From Candidatus Methanohalarchaeum thermophilum (GTDB lineage Archaea; Halobacteriota; Methanonatronarchaeia; Methanonatronarchaeales; Methanonatronarchaeaceae): a stretch of DNA of 64,000 nucleotides. The notes under the pieces are model-generated. The model was not told where the DNA came from. It made no database searches and was given only the letters and a program-made list of their open reading frames with translations. The DNA lies in NCBI GenBank assembly GCA_001914405.1, contig MSDW01000002.1:358091-422090 (forward strand), written 5' to 3'. A program made the position numbers and the translations under genes. Shown here piece after piece: positions 9,099-17,595 of the stretch (position 1 is its first letter; each line of letters opens with the position of its first letter).

Positions 9099-9845
9099 TT
9101 GTTGGATAGATTAAGTTTTTTTGACAGAATTGATATTAGGTATAAGATGTTTTGGCTAGTTTTAGTCATCTCATTCTCGATCTTCTTCAATGGCTTGAAT
9201 CAGTTATCACTAATTTTGGTTGGAGTATTTGCCTGGTCGCTTCTTTCTAGTCCACCCACTTATGCATTATTAGGCAAGCTCAAGGCCATTTCACCTTTCA
9301 TATTGATCATATTAATTTTCACTATGTTGATTAGACCAGGAAAACCTATTTTCGCCTTCTATGGTATAAGTTTTTCAAGTACTGGATTAAAGCATGGTCT
9401 AACCTACACCATTAGATTAATAACCTTCGTCTCATCCTTTTCCCTAGTTACATCTACATCTAGTTCAAGTGAGTTTTTAGAGTTGCTTAAAAAAATGAAA
9501 TTACCTTATCCATTAATAATAGCCTTTTTAATTACCCTAAGATTTGTTCCTACCATGAAAAAAAAGCATCATAAATTAATAGAGGCCCAAAGAACACGTG
9601 GAATCAACCTAAATAAACTAAACTGGTTAAAGAAATTAAAAATCGAGATTAAGTCCCTAATCCCAGTTTTCATAGACGGAGTAATGAAATCCGAAAGACT
9701 AGCAATGGCATTACTCACAAGAGGATTCAGCGGATTCAAAGAAAAAACCAAATTCCACAAACTAAAAACAACCAAAACCGATCTAATATTCATATCAATA
9801 ACCCTAACACAATTTAGCCTACAAATATACCTCAAAATAAACTAA
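9099..9845 (+). CDS. ecfT: ECF transporter transmembrane coupling protein EcfT
   Basis: Membrane scaffold linking the EcfAA' ATPase to S components. The 248 residues contain about five membrane segments and the two cytoplasmic Ala/Thr-Arg-Gly coupling-helix motifs, RTRGINLNKLNW (about 166-177) and LLTRGFSGF (about 204-212), which dock onto the ATPases. The start is TTG at 9099 with AGGTG eight bases upstream, fitting the conserved RLSFFDRIDIRYKMFW N-terminus. It forms one operon with ecfA. The 5' half uses T/G-rich codons and the 3' half A/C-rich codons, a clear example of the window-wide gradient. Confidence 0.9.
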   Translation: MLDRLSFFDRIDIRYKMFWLVLVISFSIFFNGLNQLSLILVGVFAWSLLSSPPTYALLGKLKAISPFILIILIFTMLIRPGKPIFAFYGISFSSTGLKHGLTYTIRLITFVSSFSLVTSTSSSSEFLELLKKMKLPYPLIIAFLITLRFVPTMKKKHHKLIEAQRTRGINLNKLNWLKKLKIEIKSLIPVFIDGVMKSERLAMALLTRGFSGFKEKTKFHKLKTTKTDLIFISITLTQFSLQIYLKIN

Positions 9846-9867
9846 AATAGACTAAAATAAACCAAAA

Positions 9868-9912
9868 CAAACTAAACTAAATTAAATTAAATTAAATTAA
9901 ATTAAACTAAAA
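9868..9912. repeat. TAAAT pentanucleotide tandem repeat
   Basis: About five to six head-to-tail copies of a TAAAT unit, grading from degenerate TAAAC/TAGAC units upstream. The repeat lies in the ecfT 3' trailer. Confidence 0.7.
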
Positions 9913-9965
9913 AAGACTTAACTAGGTTATCTTAATATGGTTTTTTTATTTAGGGTTGATTGAGT

Positions 9966-10937
9966 ATGTCAGGTTATGAAGTTATTGCTTTAGGTAATGT
10001 TCATTTGGATAGAAAACTGGTTGTGGGTGATTTTCCTTCAGAAGAAAGAGCTGTAATTCCAGAAAAAGCTAAAAGGGTTGTTGGAGGAAGTTGTGGAAAT
10101 TTTATTATATCTTGTAGCAGACTGGGAATAAAAACAAAGTCAATTGCGGCAATAGGAAAAGACAGAAATGGTAATTATATAAAAAATATTTTAAGTGAAG
10201 AAGGTATCGATACAAGCGATTTATTGATGAAAGAAAACCAAGAAACAATTGAAGTAATATGTTTAAACAAAAAAACTCGTGGAAAAGGATATCTTGGACC
10301 AATAAACCAAGATATAGCAATACTAAGAGAAAAAGATATCAACAAAAATATGTGCTTAAATGATGTTTCTACGAATCTATTATATGTTTCCGGATACAGT
10401 TTATCCAAGATGCCTCTCAGCTGGGAGAGAAAAGCAGTTATAAAAGCAATAAACGAAATAGATTACGGTAAATTGATGTTTGACCCCGGACCAAGAGCCC
10501 ACCAAATACCAGAAAATACACTGAAAAACGTCCTTAATTTAGCTGAAATAATAACATTAAACGAAAGAGAAGCAAAATCCATCATAAAAAAGAAAAAAAT
10601 AGATTACAAAGCATTAGCAAAAGAAATACACAAGAAAGGCCCAGGCCCCAAAGAAATTTTTATCAAACTAGGCAAAAAAGGTGCCTACTTATACAGCAAA
10701 AGAAAAAACAAGAAAATAACTGCCAATGATGTTGAAGTAAGAGACGAAAACGCAACAGGCGATGTCTTCAACTCAGGAATAGCCTACGGCCAGATAAACA
10801 ACCTAGAAAAAACAAAACAACTAAAACTAGCTAACAAATTAGCAGAAAAAAAAGCTCAAACCCAAGGTAGCGGCCAAAAACTACCAAACAAAAAAGAATA
10901 CCAAAAAACAACAAAAAAGATCAAACAAAGAACCTAA
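9966..10937 (+). CDS. PfkB-family sugar/nucleoside kinase
   Basis: Ribokinase-like fold that phosphorylates a sugar, nucleoside or related alcohol using ATP. Seen here: the N-terminal ALGNVHLDR strand, the glycine-rich VVGGSCGNFIISCSRLG (PfkB signature 1 position), the GKDRNGNYIKNILSEEGIDT segment, MFDPGPRA near 175, LNEREAKSI, and the C-terminal anion-hole/catalytic motif ENATGDVFNSGIAYG (about 265-279), where the Asp is the catalytic base. About 324 residues, normal length. The substrate is not determinable. The start is taken as ATG 9966; a TTG at 9960 adds two residues. The last 40 residues are Lys-rich and low-complexity. Confidence 0.82.
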   Translation: MSGYEVIALGNVHLDRKLVVGDFPSEERAVIPEKAKRVVGGSCGNFIISCSRLGIKTKSIAAIGKDRNGNYIKNILSEEGIDTSDLLMKENQETIEVICLNKKTRGKGYLGPINQDIAILREKDINKNMCLNDVSTNLLYVSGYSLSKMPLSWERKAVIKAINEIDYGKLMFDPGPRAHQIPENTLKNVLNLAEIITLNEREAKSIIKKKKIDYKALAKEIHKKGPGPKEIFIKLGKKGAYLYSKRKNKKITANDVEVRDENATGDVFNSGIAYGQINNLEKTKQLKLANKLAEKKAQTQGSGQKLPNKKEYQKTTKKIKQRT

Positions 10938-10960
10938 AAAAATAATTTAACTTTTTTTGG

Positions 10961-11008
10961 TGATTCATCCCTATCTTTAATCTTTGATCTAGGTAGAGGT
11001 CACTTCAC
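10961..11008 (+). repeat. miniature IS605-end hairpin overlapping the AKR stop codon
   Basis: GATTCATCCCTATC, a TTTAATCTTTGATC core and AGGTAGAGGTCACTTCAC. The last part is the right-end type seen in the large remnants. Its minus-strand GTGAAGTGA supplies the final codons and stop of the aldo/keto reductase. Confidence 0.5.
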
Positions 11009-12178
11009 CTGTTTCTCTTTGTTGAAGTATCTAGTTATTTCTTCCATTTTTTCTGGTATATCTATATCTTGTGGGCATTTTGTTTTACACTCACCGCAAC
11101 TTACACAATTTTTTGGTTTTTCCTTTTCCGGTAGTTTTATGTATTTTTTTTTCTGTTTCTCGAATTCTCCATGGACTTCAGATTTATTATATAATTCAAA
11201 GACTCTAGGAATGTTTATTTCGTTTGGACAGGGCATACAGTAGTTACATCCAGTGCAATCAACTGGAGAGATAGCCAAATACTTTTTCCTTGCTTTTTCT
11301 AGGCTACTTAGCTCTTCTTCAGTTATCTCATCTTTTTTGTAGCTTTCAGCTATTTCAATATTCTGTCTAACCTGTCTCAAATTAGACATCCCACTTAAAA
11401 CAAGAGAGACCCCAGGTTGATTCCATAGCCATTTAAGCGCTAACTCAACTGCTTGTTTACTGTTATCAGCATCTAATATTTCCTTTACCTCATTAGGCAA
11501 TTTTTTAGCTAATTCTCCTCCTCTCAAAGGTTCCATAACTATAACTCCTAGACCCTTATCTGAAGCATATTCTAGTCCTTCTCGCCCAGCTTGATGCTCT
11601 AAATCAACATAATTGTATTGGATCTGACAAAAATCCCATTCGTAGTAATCTACTATCTCTTTAAAGAGATCTAGGTCATCATGAAAAGAAAAACCAATAT
11701 AATCTATTTTTCCAGCTTCTCTTAATTCCTCCAACCAATCAAATATCCCAGATTCTTTGTATCTGCTCCATTTACTCTTATCTAAACTATGAAGCAAATA
11801 AAAGTCTATTTTATCAGTCTTCAACCTATCTAATTGCTCATCAAAGAGAAAATACCAGTCATCCCTATCTTCTAACGATACATCCAATTCATTTTCAACA
11901 TAGGGCCAACTAAACTTAGTTGCTATCTTTACCTTCTCCCGGTATCCATCTTCCAGTGCTTTTCCAACTATCTTCTCACTTTCACCACTATGATAAGGCC
12001 AAGCAGTATCAATGTAATTAATTCCCCTATCCACAGCCTCTCTAATTAACTCTATAGCTTCCTTCTCTTTAACATTAGATGAAAAAGGCTTTTCATCCTC
12101 AGTTGGTAACCTCATCGCCCCAAAACCAAGAGCAGACGGTTCAAATCCTATTTCATCTCCAAAATCCCTGTAGATAAT
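11000..12178 (-). CDS. aldo/keto reductase with C-terminal 4Fe-4S ferredoxin domain
   Basis: Predicted NAD(P)H- or ferredoxin-linked oxidoreductase. The TIM barrel carries the AKR tetrad: Asp-Tyr in NYIDTAWPYHSG, Lys in IATKFSW and His in YLLHSLDKSK. The C-terminus has two cysteine clusters, CTGCNYCMPCP and CVSCGECKTKCP, typical of Fe-S AKRs in anaerobes. From ATG 12115 the protein would lack the conserved first strand. In-frame codons up to 12178 encode YRDFGDEIGFEPSALGFGA, which is exactly that strand, but no ATG, GTG or TTG precedes it. An ATT codon at 12176-12178 with GGTGG six bases upstream is the best start. The last codons and the stop come from an IS-derived hairpin. Confidence 0.85.
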   Translation of the reverse strand: MIYRDFGDEIGFEPSALGFGAMRLPTEDEKPFSSNVKEKEAIELIREAVDRGINYIDTAWPYHSGESEKIVGKALEDGYREKVKIATKFSWPYVENELDVSLEDRDDWYFLFDEQLDRLKTDKIDFYLLHSLDKSKWSRYKESGIFDWLEELREAGKIDYIGFSFHDDLDLFKEIVDYYEWDFCQIQYNYVDLEHQAGREGLEYASDKGLGVIVMEPLRGGELAKKLPNEVKEILDADNSKQAVELALKWLWNQPGVSLVLSGMSNLRQVRQNIEIAESYKKDEITEEELSSLEKARKKYLAISPVDCTGCNYCMPCPNEINIPRVFELYNKSEVHGEFEKQKKKYIKLPEKEKPKNCVSCGECKTKCPQDIDIPEKMEEITRYFNKEKQVK

Positions 12179-12281
12179 TAAGAACCACCAACAAAGTTAT
12201 TTTAATTCTCAGAATAAGTTTATTTTTCTATAATAGAGTAAGAGAGAAACACCCACAGCTAATCGTAGGAGAATAGTTCAC

Positions 12282-12343
12282 GTGAACTACCCCTACCTAA
12301 ATCAAAGATTCGAGAAAAGAGGACTTCTCACCAAATAAGTTAA
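12282..12343 (-). repeat. miniature LE-RE hairpin element
   Basis: Plus strand GTGAACTACCCCTACC (right-end half), a core around TAAATCAAAGATT, then GAGGACTTCTCACCAAATAA (left-end half). This is one of the cleanest fused elements. Confidence 0.75.
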
Positions 12344-12470
12344 TCTTACGCAGTGAAAAAGACCTAAAGATACATAAAGAGATAGCAAAAAGTATATTAA
12401 CCAGGATTAACATATATCCTATTTTAAGGAAGAGATCTCTGGTTTTCGAAGAAAAGAGGATGACCTAAGC

Positions 12471-12950
12471 ATGGAATATAGAGATTATTTTTATTTAATT
12501 GTGTTTATCGTTGGATGTGAGTTAGTAGGTATAATTGGGGCGTTAGTGACATCAGATGCTTTTGTAAGCTGGTATCCTTCTCTGGAAAAACCCTGGTTCA
12601 CTCCACCAGGTTACGTATTCGCACCTGTTTGGACATTACTTTACGCTCTCATGGGAATCGCCCTCTATATCGTATGGAAAAAAGGCTGGCCCCAGAAAAA
12701 AGCTAAATATGCAGTTTCAGCTTTCGCAATACAATTAACACTAAACGGAATCTGGACTCCACTGTTCTTCGGACTCAGAAACCCATTACTAGGCCTAATA
12801 GACATAATACTGCTATGGATAGCAATCCTAGTTACTATAGTATTATTCACAAGGATCAGTAAAAAAGCAGGTGCATTACTAATACCATACATAATCTGGG
12901 TAACAATAGCAACAGCCTTAAACTACAGCATATGGGCCTCAATCGCATAG
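12471..12950 (+). CDS. tspO: TspO/MBR family membrane protein
   Basis: A 159-residue, five-helix membrane protein of the tryptophan-rich sensory protein / peripheral benzodiazepine receptor family, which binds tetrapyrroles. Seen: WYPSLEKPWF, then PPGYVFAPVWTLLYALMG (about 42-62), NGIWTPLFFGLRN (helix 3) and the closing NYSIWASIA. Length and tryptophan spacing are typical. In haloarchaea TspO homologues are common; the role here is unknown but could involve porphyrin or corrinoid handling. No operon partner. TATA-like TATATCC sits near 12412. Confidence 0.88.
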   Translation: MEYRDYFYLIVFIVGCELVGIIGALVTSDAFVSWYPSLEKPWFTPPGYVFAPVWTLLYALMGIALYIVWKKGWPQKKAKYAVSAFAIQLTLNGIWTPLFFGLRNPLLGLIDIILLWIAILVTIVLFTRISKKAGALLIPYIIWVTIATALNYSIWASIA

Positions 12951-13094
12951 CATACACCAAAACCCCTAAATCATTTTTATCCACTAATAAATAAGATTAA
13001 AAAACCAGAAAATATAATAATTTCCTTTCAAAGACGTTTAATCTAAATTAAAAACCAAATAAAGAATTTAAAGAAACTAAAAATGGAGTTAGAT

Positions 13095-13154
13095 GTGAAC
13101 TATTCCTATCTAATCAAAGATCTTGGAAGGGGTCTTCCCAGCCAAATAGATAAA
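13095..13154 (-). repeat. miniature LE-RE hairpin element
   Basis: Plus strand GTGAACTATTCCTATC, core TAATCAAAGATCTTGG, then AAGGGGTCTTCCCAGCCAAA. Located between tspO and the lipoprotein gene. Confidence 0.7.
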
Positions 13155-13190
13155 ATTAAATGGGTTTTTATTTTTGGTTTTTTTAAGAAT

Positions 13191-14192
13191 TTAATTATAT
13201 GTTTCCCATGGTACATTCATTACCGCTGTTCCCGTTTCGGATTCGTAGTAGGATAGTGTTCTTAGGGTGATCTCTTCTGGATTGTTTAGTTCTGATAGGT
13301 TAATTGACATCTTTAGTGTATTTGATTCTACTTGGTAGGAGGCATCGGGGTTATCTAGGTATGTTTGTCCTTCAGATACCATGAATTCAGCTTGACTAAG
13401 GTTTCCAAATAGGTAGTATCCCATGCTATAGTCTGATTCTTGATCTGCATTGGTATCTATGCCCAAGGAATATAAGATATTTTCATCATTTTCTAGGTTT
13501 TGTACATCTGGTATTTCGCCTTCAAAGGTTATCGTTGTCTTCAATGTACCCTGTTTTGTTTCATATTCTAGTTCTTGGATACGAATATTTGATTTGACGG
13601 ATTCTTCAACTGTTCCTTCTTCATTTATATTAATTCCTTCTTCTTCAGGAGTAATCTTTTCTTCAAAATATAGTCCTTCTGCCTCTGCTGTGAATGTTTC
13701 TGTGAATGTTTTTTCCTTTTCTCCTATTTCATCAACTATCCGGTATTCTATTGTGTGTTCTCCTGGTTTCCATCCTTCTTCAGATGGCCATATATTTGAT
13801 GTAATCCAGACATTTCCCCAGTCCTTGTCTCCGGCAACTTGAGTTTCTCCATCATCTAGCGGTAGATCGTCTAAGCCAGGTATCACTTGGTCATCAGGTC
13901 CATAAACAGTTACATATGCTTTCCAATTAATTTTGTCGTTTTCACTTATTTTGAATCCATTTACATCGAGGTAAGTATATATCTGTTCATTTAAGGAGTA
14001 AACTGAATCTACTTCTTCTAGATCAGACTTATCTTCAACATCTAAGGTCTCTACAAACATGTGTTCGCTTTTCTCAAGTTCCCTGGTTTCTTCTTCTTGG
14101 ACACATCCAGAAACAAAGGCCAGAGAAAATATCACTATTCCAATAACTATTACCTGAAATACTCTTACTGAATCAAGATAATCTTCTTTCAT
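13191..14192 (-). CDS. secreted lipoprotein of unknown function
   Basis: 333 residues. A short basic N-terminus, a hydrophobic helix (VIVIGIVIFSLAFVSGC) and a lipobox ending at Cys about 30 show export and lipid anchoring. The mature part is acidic and probably beta-rich, with paired segments such as WKAYVTVYGPDDQVIPGLDD and EHTIEYRIVDEIGEKEKTF that resemble surface Ig-like or cell-wall-associated repeats. I do not recognise a family. The acidic composition fits life at elevated salt. It stands alone, between a miniature IS-derived element and a complete IS. Confidence 0.75.
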   Translation of the reverse strand: MKEDYLDSVRVFQVIVIGIVIFSLAFVSGCVQEEETRELEKSEHMFVETLDVEDKSDLEEVDSVYSLNEQIYTYLDVNGFKISENDKINWKAYVTVYGPDDQVIPGLDDLPLDDGETQVAGDKDWGNVWITSNIWPSEEGWKPGEHTIEYRIVDEIGEKEKTFTETFTAEAEGLYFEEKITPEEEGININEEGTVEESVKSNIRIQELEYETKQGTLKTTITFEGEIPDVQNLENDENILYSLGIDTNADQESDYSMGYYLFGNLSQAEFMVSEGQTYLDNPDASYQVESNTLKMSINLSELNNPEEITLRTLSYYESETGTAVMNVPWETYN

Positions 14193-14356
14193 TGCCTAAA
14201 AATAAGAACCACAAAGTATAAATCTAACCCATATTTTTCCAAGTTTAGAAAGTTCATAGAAGAGATTAATTCAAAAGCTTTTGATAATTAGTTATTTTAT
14301 CTATTAAATCCTATTATTTCTTGTTTATTAGTATTAAAAAGATTTTTGGTTATTAT

Positions 14357-15843
14357 TTATCTATTTGACTGAGAAGACACCCTCCTAAATCTCTGATTTA
14401 GGTGGGTGATGAATCAGTCTTCTGGAAAAACTTTAAATATAATCAGAAATATATGCTATATGTTAGGAAAATGAAGAAGACATTGAGACAGAACCTACAA
14501 GGACTAACCAAACAAGAATACAAGATATTGAAAAAAATGAGCCACAAATCCAAAGACCTATACAACGAAACACTCTACAAAGTAAGACAATACTTCTTCA
14601 ACAACGGAGAATACCTAAGTTACTACGATAACTACGAACGACTTAAAGGAGAAAGCGAAAACTACAAAGTCTTACCCTCACAAATAGCTCAACAAACAAT
14701 GAAACACGTAGACAAAGCCTTCAAATCATTCTTTAACTTAATCAAAGAAAAAAAGAGAAGGAAAATACGACAACGAAGCACACCCACCAAACTACCTAGA
14801 AAAAGACGGACACTTTTCACTAATCTATCCAAACCAAAGCTTCCAAGTCAAAGAAAACCACATAAGAATCGGTGTCCCAAAAAATTTCAGAGAAAAATAT
14901 GAGTACACCAAAAAAGAAATCCAGATAGATTTCACTTACGAAAAACTAAAACAAAGCCACATAGACATCAAACAACTACACATAATTCCAAGAAAAAAAG
15001 CACAATACTTCGAAAACAGAATAATTTACGAAGAAGAAAAAAAACCAATTGAGACAAAAGAAGATACTTGGTTAAGTATCGATTTAGGATTAGATAACCT
15101 AGCTACTTGTGTTGACCACCTTGGACGCTCATTCATCTTAGATGGGCGATTACTCAAATCGTACAACAAGTGGTGGAACAAAGAAGTAGATAAATTAAGT
15201 TACAATCCATAAAAGACAAACAAGGCATCAAAGAGAATACTAAGAGAATAAATAAATTGTTCCGAGACCGAGATAACTACATACACGATTACTTAAATAA
15301 AGCAACCAAGGCAATCGTTGACTATTGCAGAGAAAATAAGATTGAAAAAGTATTTTGCGGAGATGGAAAAGGTTGGAAACAAGAAATCAATTTAGGTGAT
15401 AACAACAACGAAAAATTTGTCCAAATACCCTTCGATAAGTTCAAGCAAAAACTCAAGCATAAACTAGAGTTCTATGATATAGAGTTCAAGTTAGTTAATG
15501 AATCCTACACCAGCAAGTGCAGTTTCCTCGATAACGAACCAATAGAACACCACGAAAACTACACTGGTACAAGAATGGAAAGAGGCTTATTCAAAACAAA
15601 TGACGGAGCCCTAATAAATGCTGACATAAATGGAGCACTAAACATCGCTAAAAAAGGATCAAAAGAAATAGATAAGGGTAAGCCCGAAACTTCGGGAGTA
15701 GGGTCTAGTGGCGTTGTAGACACGCCAAGGAGAATAAGAAAACCCCTATAGGTTAAGATACGGCTCAAACATAAGCGAGAACCTAATTCAAACTTCTCCT
15801 GAACCCCCCTACCTAATCATTTGATTAGGAAGGGGTAGTTCAC
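14357..15843 (+). mobile_element. second IS200/IS605-type element, tnpB only
   Basis: Left end 14357-14415 (ATCTATTTGACTGAGAAG, hairpin, GGTGGGTGATGAATCA) and right end 15799-15843 (CCCCCCTACC, TAATC...GATTA hairpin, GGAAGGGGTAGTTCAC). Both ends match the element at 149-1505 although the tnpB genes belong to different subfamilies. No tnpA is present. The right end lies a few bases before the THEP1 pseudogene. Confidence 0.8.
14453..15751 (+). pseudogene. tnpB: TnpB of the zinc-finger-less subfamily, two frameshifts
   Basis: Three ORF pieces make one TnpB. 14453-about 14760 is the N-terminal helical domain starting [17 protein letters not shown]. About 14762-15213, in another frame, carries [11 protein letters not shown] and the RuvC-I motif [12 protein letters not shown]. 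About 15208-15751 carries [28 protein letters not shown] and the RuvC-III motif [14 protein letters not shown]. The second frameshift restores the first frame. The RuvC-II position reads [11 protein letters not shown] with no Glu, and the four-Cys zinc finger is reduced to one Cys, which I recall as features of one archaeal TnpB branch. The first shift is near an A7 run at about 14750. With two shifts it is probably inactive, though the right end may still be usable in trans. Confidence 0.85.
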
Positions 15844-15851
15844 TGAATAAG

Positions 15852-16431
15852 ATGTGTTTGTTTATGTTGGGGGGGACTTGGTTTTTGCCGTATAATTATT
15901 TGTTAACTGGTGGACCTGGAGCTGGGAAGACAACTGTAGTAATTGAGGTAAGTCAGAGGTTGGAGAAGCTAGGGTATATTGGTGGAGGAGTTATTTTGCC
16001 CTGAGATATCTGAAGGTGGTAGGAGAAAGGGTTTTAAGATAATTGATTTAATGACGGATGATTCAGAGATTTTAGCTCACGTAGCTAAAGATGAAGGACC
16101 TAAAGTCAGTAACTACCATGTTGATGTAGGAAACATTGATTTAGTCTCTAAAAAAGCGATAAATAGGGGTCTTGAAGATGCAAATTATCTAGTGATCGAT
16201 GAGATTGCTCCGATGGAGGTTTATAGCCAATATTTTAAAGAAAAAACAAGACAAGCATTAGATTCTAATAAGCCATTGATTGGGGTGATTCATCAAAGAA
16301 CATCGTCAGGTTTTATTGGAAAAGTAAAAAGTAGAAAAGATGTAGAAATATACAAAATAGAGGAACTAAATAAAAAAACATTGATTGAACAACTATTAGA
16401 TCAAATTAAAAAAGATATACAAAAAAACTAG
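15852..16431 (+). pseudogene. THEP1-type NTPase, frameshifted
   Basis: Nucleoside-triphosphatase of the THEP1 family. The first frame (from ATG 15852 or 15864) encodes NYLLTGGPGAGKTTVVIEV, a full Walker A, and runs into TGA at 16002-16004. The second frame, open from 15979, encodes CPEISEGGRRKGFKIIDLMT and the Walker B-like YLVIDEIAPMEVYS. Together they give about 188 residues, normal for the family. The shift lies between 15980 and 16002 and is not in a homopolymer, so a true mutation is more likely than a base-call slip. The gene starts directly after the right end of the IS element, whose arrival may have replaced its promoter. Confidence 0.75.
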
Positions 16432-16687
16432 AGATTAAACCACCATGACACATCTCACTCACTTATCCTTTGGTTAGAAAAGGGTTTTTTTTCTATTTGA
16501 TGTGTTAAGGTTTGATTTTTTTGTTTATTCAAGAAGAGATAGGATTTCTTAGGTTGTTGTATTTATTAGAGAGGAGTTTTTTTTAGGTTTTTTTCTAGTT
16601 TTTTGGTGGTTTTGGTTAATTTGGGTGTGGGTGGTGGAAGATTTGATGTTTATTTAGGTCTATTTTTTGGGTTGATGAGGGTTTTCT
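16432..16687. other. T/G-rich upstream region
   Basis: GACACATC (about 16446) and GATGTGTT (about 16499) form a long imperfect inverted repeat around TTTGGTTAGAAAAGGG, possibly a degraded end hairpin or terminator. The last 180 bases are almost purely T and G, as before many genes in this window. Confidence 0.35.
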
Positions 16688-17326
16688 GTGGAGTTGGAGA
16701 AGAATAAAAGAGAACATGCTGCTCGTTTTGATGAGATAGCTGAGGAATATGATGAGGATAAGAGTGATGAATATGTTGAATGCGTTTCTTATGTGATTGA
16801 GTTAGCTAATCCAAAGGAAAGTGACGTGGTTCTAGATTTAGGTGCTGGTACAGGAGTTATATCTCTTAAGTTAGCTTCTAGAGCTAAGAAAGTGATTGGC
16901 CGGGATATTAGTGAGGGAATGCTTGATCAAGCTCGTAAAAAAATTGAAGAAAGAGAGGTAAGTAATGTAGAGTTTAAGGAAGGTAGCTTTCTAGAGCCAA
17001 ATTTAAGCCAAAAGGAAAAAAGAGAGATTGATTTGGTTGTCTCCAACTTTGCCATGCATCACCTAGATGACAAGGAAAAAAAGAAAGCAATAGAGAAGGT
17101 ATCAAAACTTGGTGCACGAAAATTTGTCTTAGGCGATATAATGTTATTCAATACAAGTGAAATCAAAGACCCCTATTACGAACCAGAATTCGATGACCCC
17201 GCAACCGCATCATACCTAGTTAAATCCCTTATAGAAGCAGGCTACGTAATAACAGAACTAAAAAAAGTCACAAACCAAGTCGGCGTCATAGCAGCAGTCA
17301 AAAAAGACAAAATTCACGAAAACTAA
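16688..17326 (+). CDS. class I SAM-dependent methyltransferase
   Basis: 212 residues with the Rossmann-type SAM fold: motif I VVLDLGAGTGVISLKLA (about 48-64), motif II acidic end VIGRDISEGMLDQARKK, post-motif FKEGSF, and VVSNFAMHHLDDKEKK (motif IV/V). This is the generic Methyltransf_11/25 type that methylates small molecules, quinones or proteins; the substrate is not deducible. The start is GTG at 16688 (GTG GAG TTG GAG), as no ATG lies near. No operon partner. The codon use turns A/C-rich over the last 60 codons. Confidence 0.85.
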   Translation: MELEKNKREHAARFDEIAEEYDEDKSDEYVECVSYVIELANPKESDVVLDLGAGTGVISLKLASRAKKVIGRDISEGMLDQARKKIEEREVSNVEFKEGSFLEPNLSQKEKREIDLVVSNFAMHHLDDKEKKKAIEKVSKLGARKFVLGDIMLFNTSEIKDPYYEPEFDDPATASYLVKSLIEAGYVITELKKVTNQVGVIAAVKKDKIHEN

Positions 17327-17393
17327 CCAACTAATCAATTAACCTAGAACATATTCACTAAACAAGCCCCTATCTCTAGGTTTTTGTATTTCA

Positions 17394-17453
17394 GTGAAGT
17401 GACCCCTACCTAAATCAGAGATCCAGGAAGTTGTCTTCTCAACCATTTAGATA
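17394..17453 (-). repeat. miniature LE-RE hairpin element
   Basis: Plus strand GTGAAGTGACCCCTACC, core TAAATCAGAGATCCAGG, then AAGTTGTCTTCTCAACCATT. It lies in the space between convergent genes. Confidence 0.7.
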
Positions 17454-17595
17454 ACTAAGTTACTAGATTTTTTATCTTACACTAGAACTAAGATCTCCCA
17501 TATCCATTAAAGAAGAAAAGATGAAATCCTCTCTACAATTGCTTCAATACCTAACCTAGTCTTTAGTCTTAGTAATTAGCATTTAGCCTTAGTAT

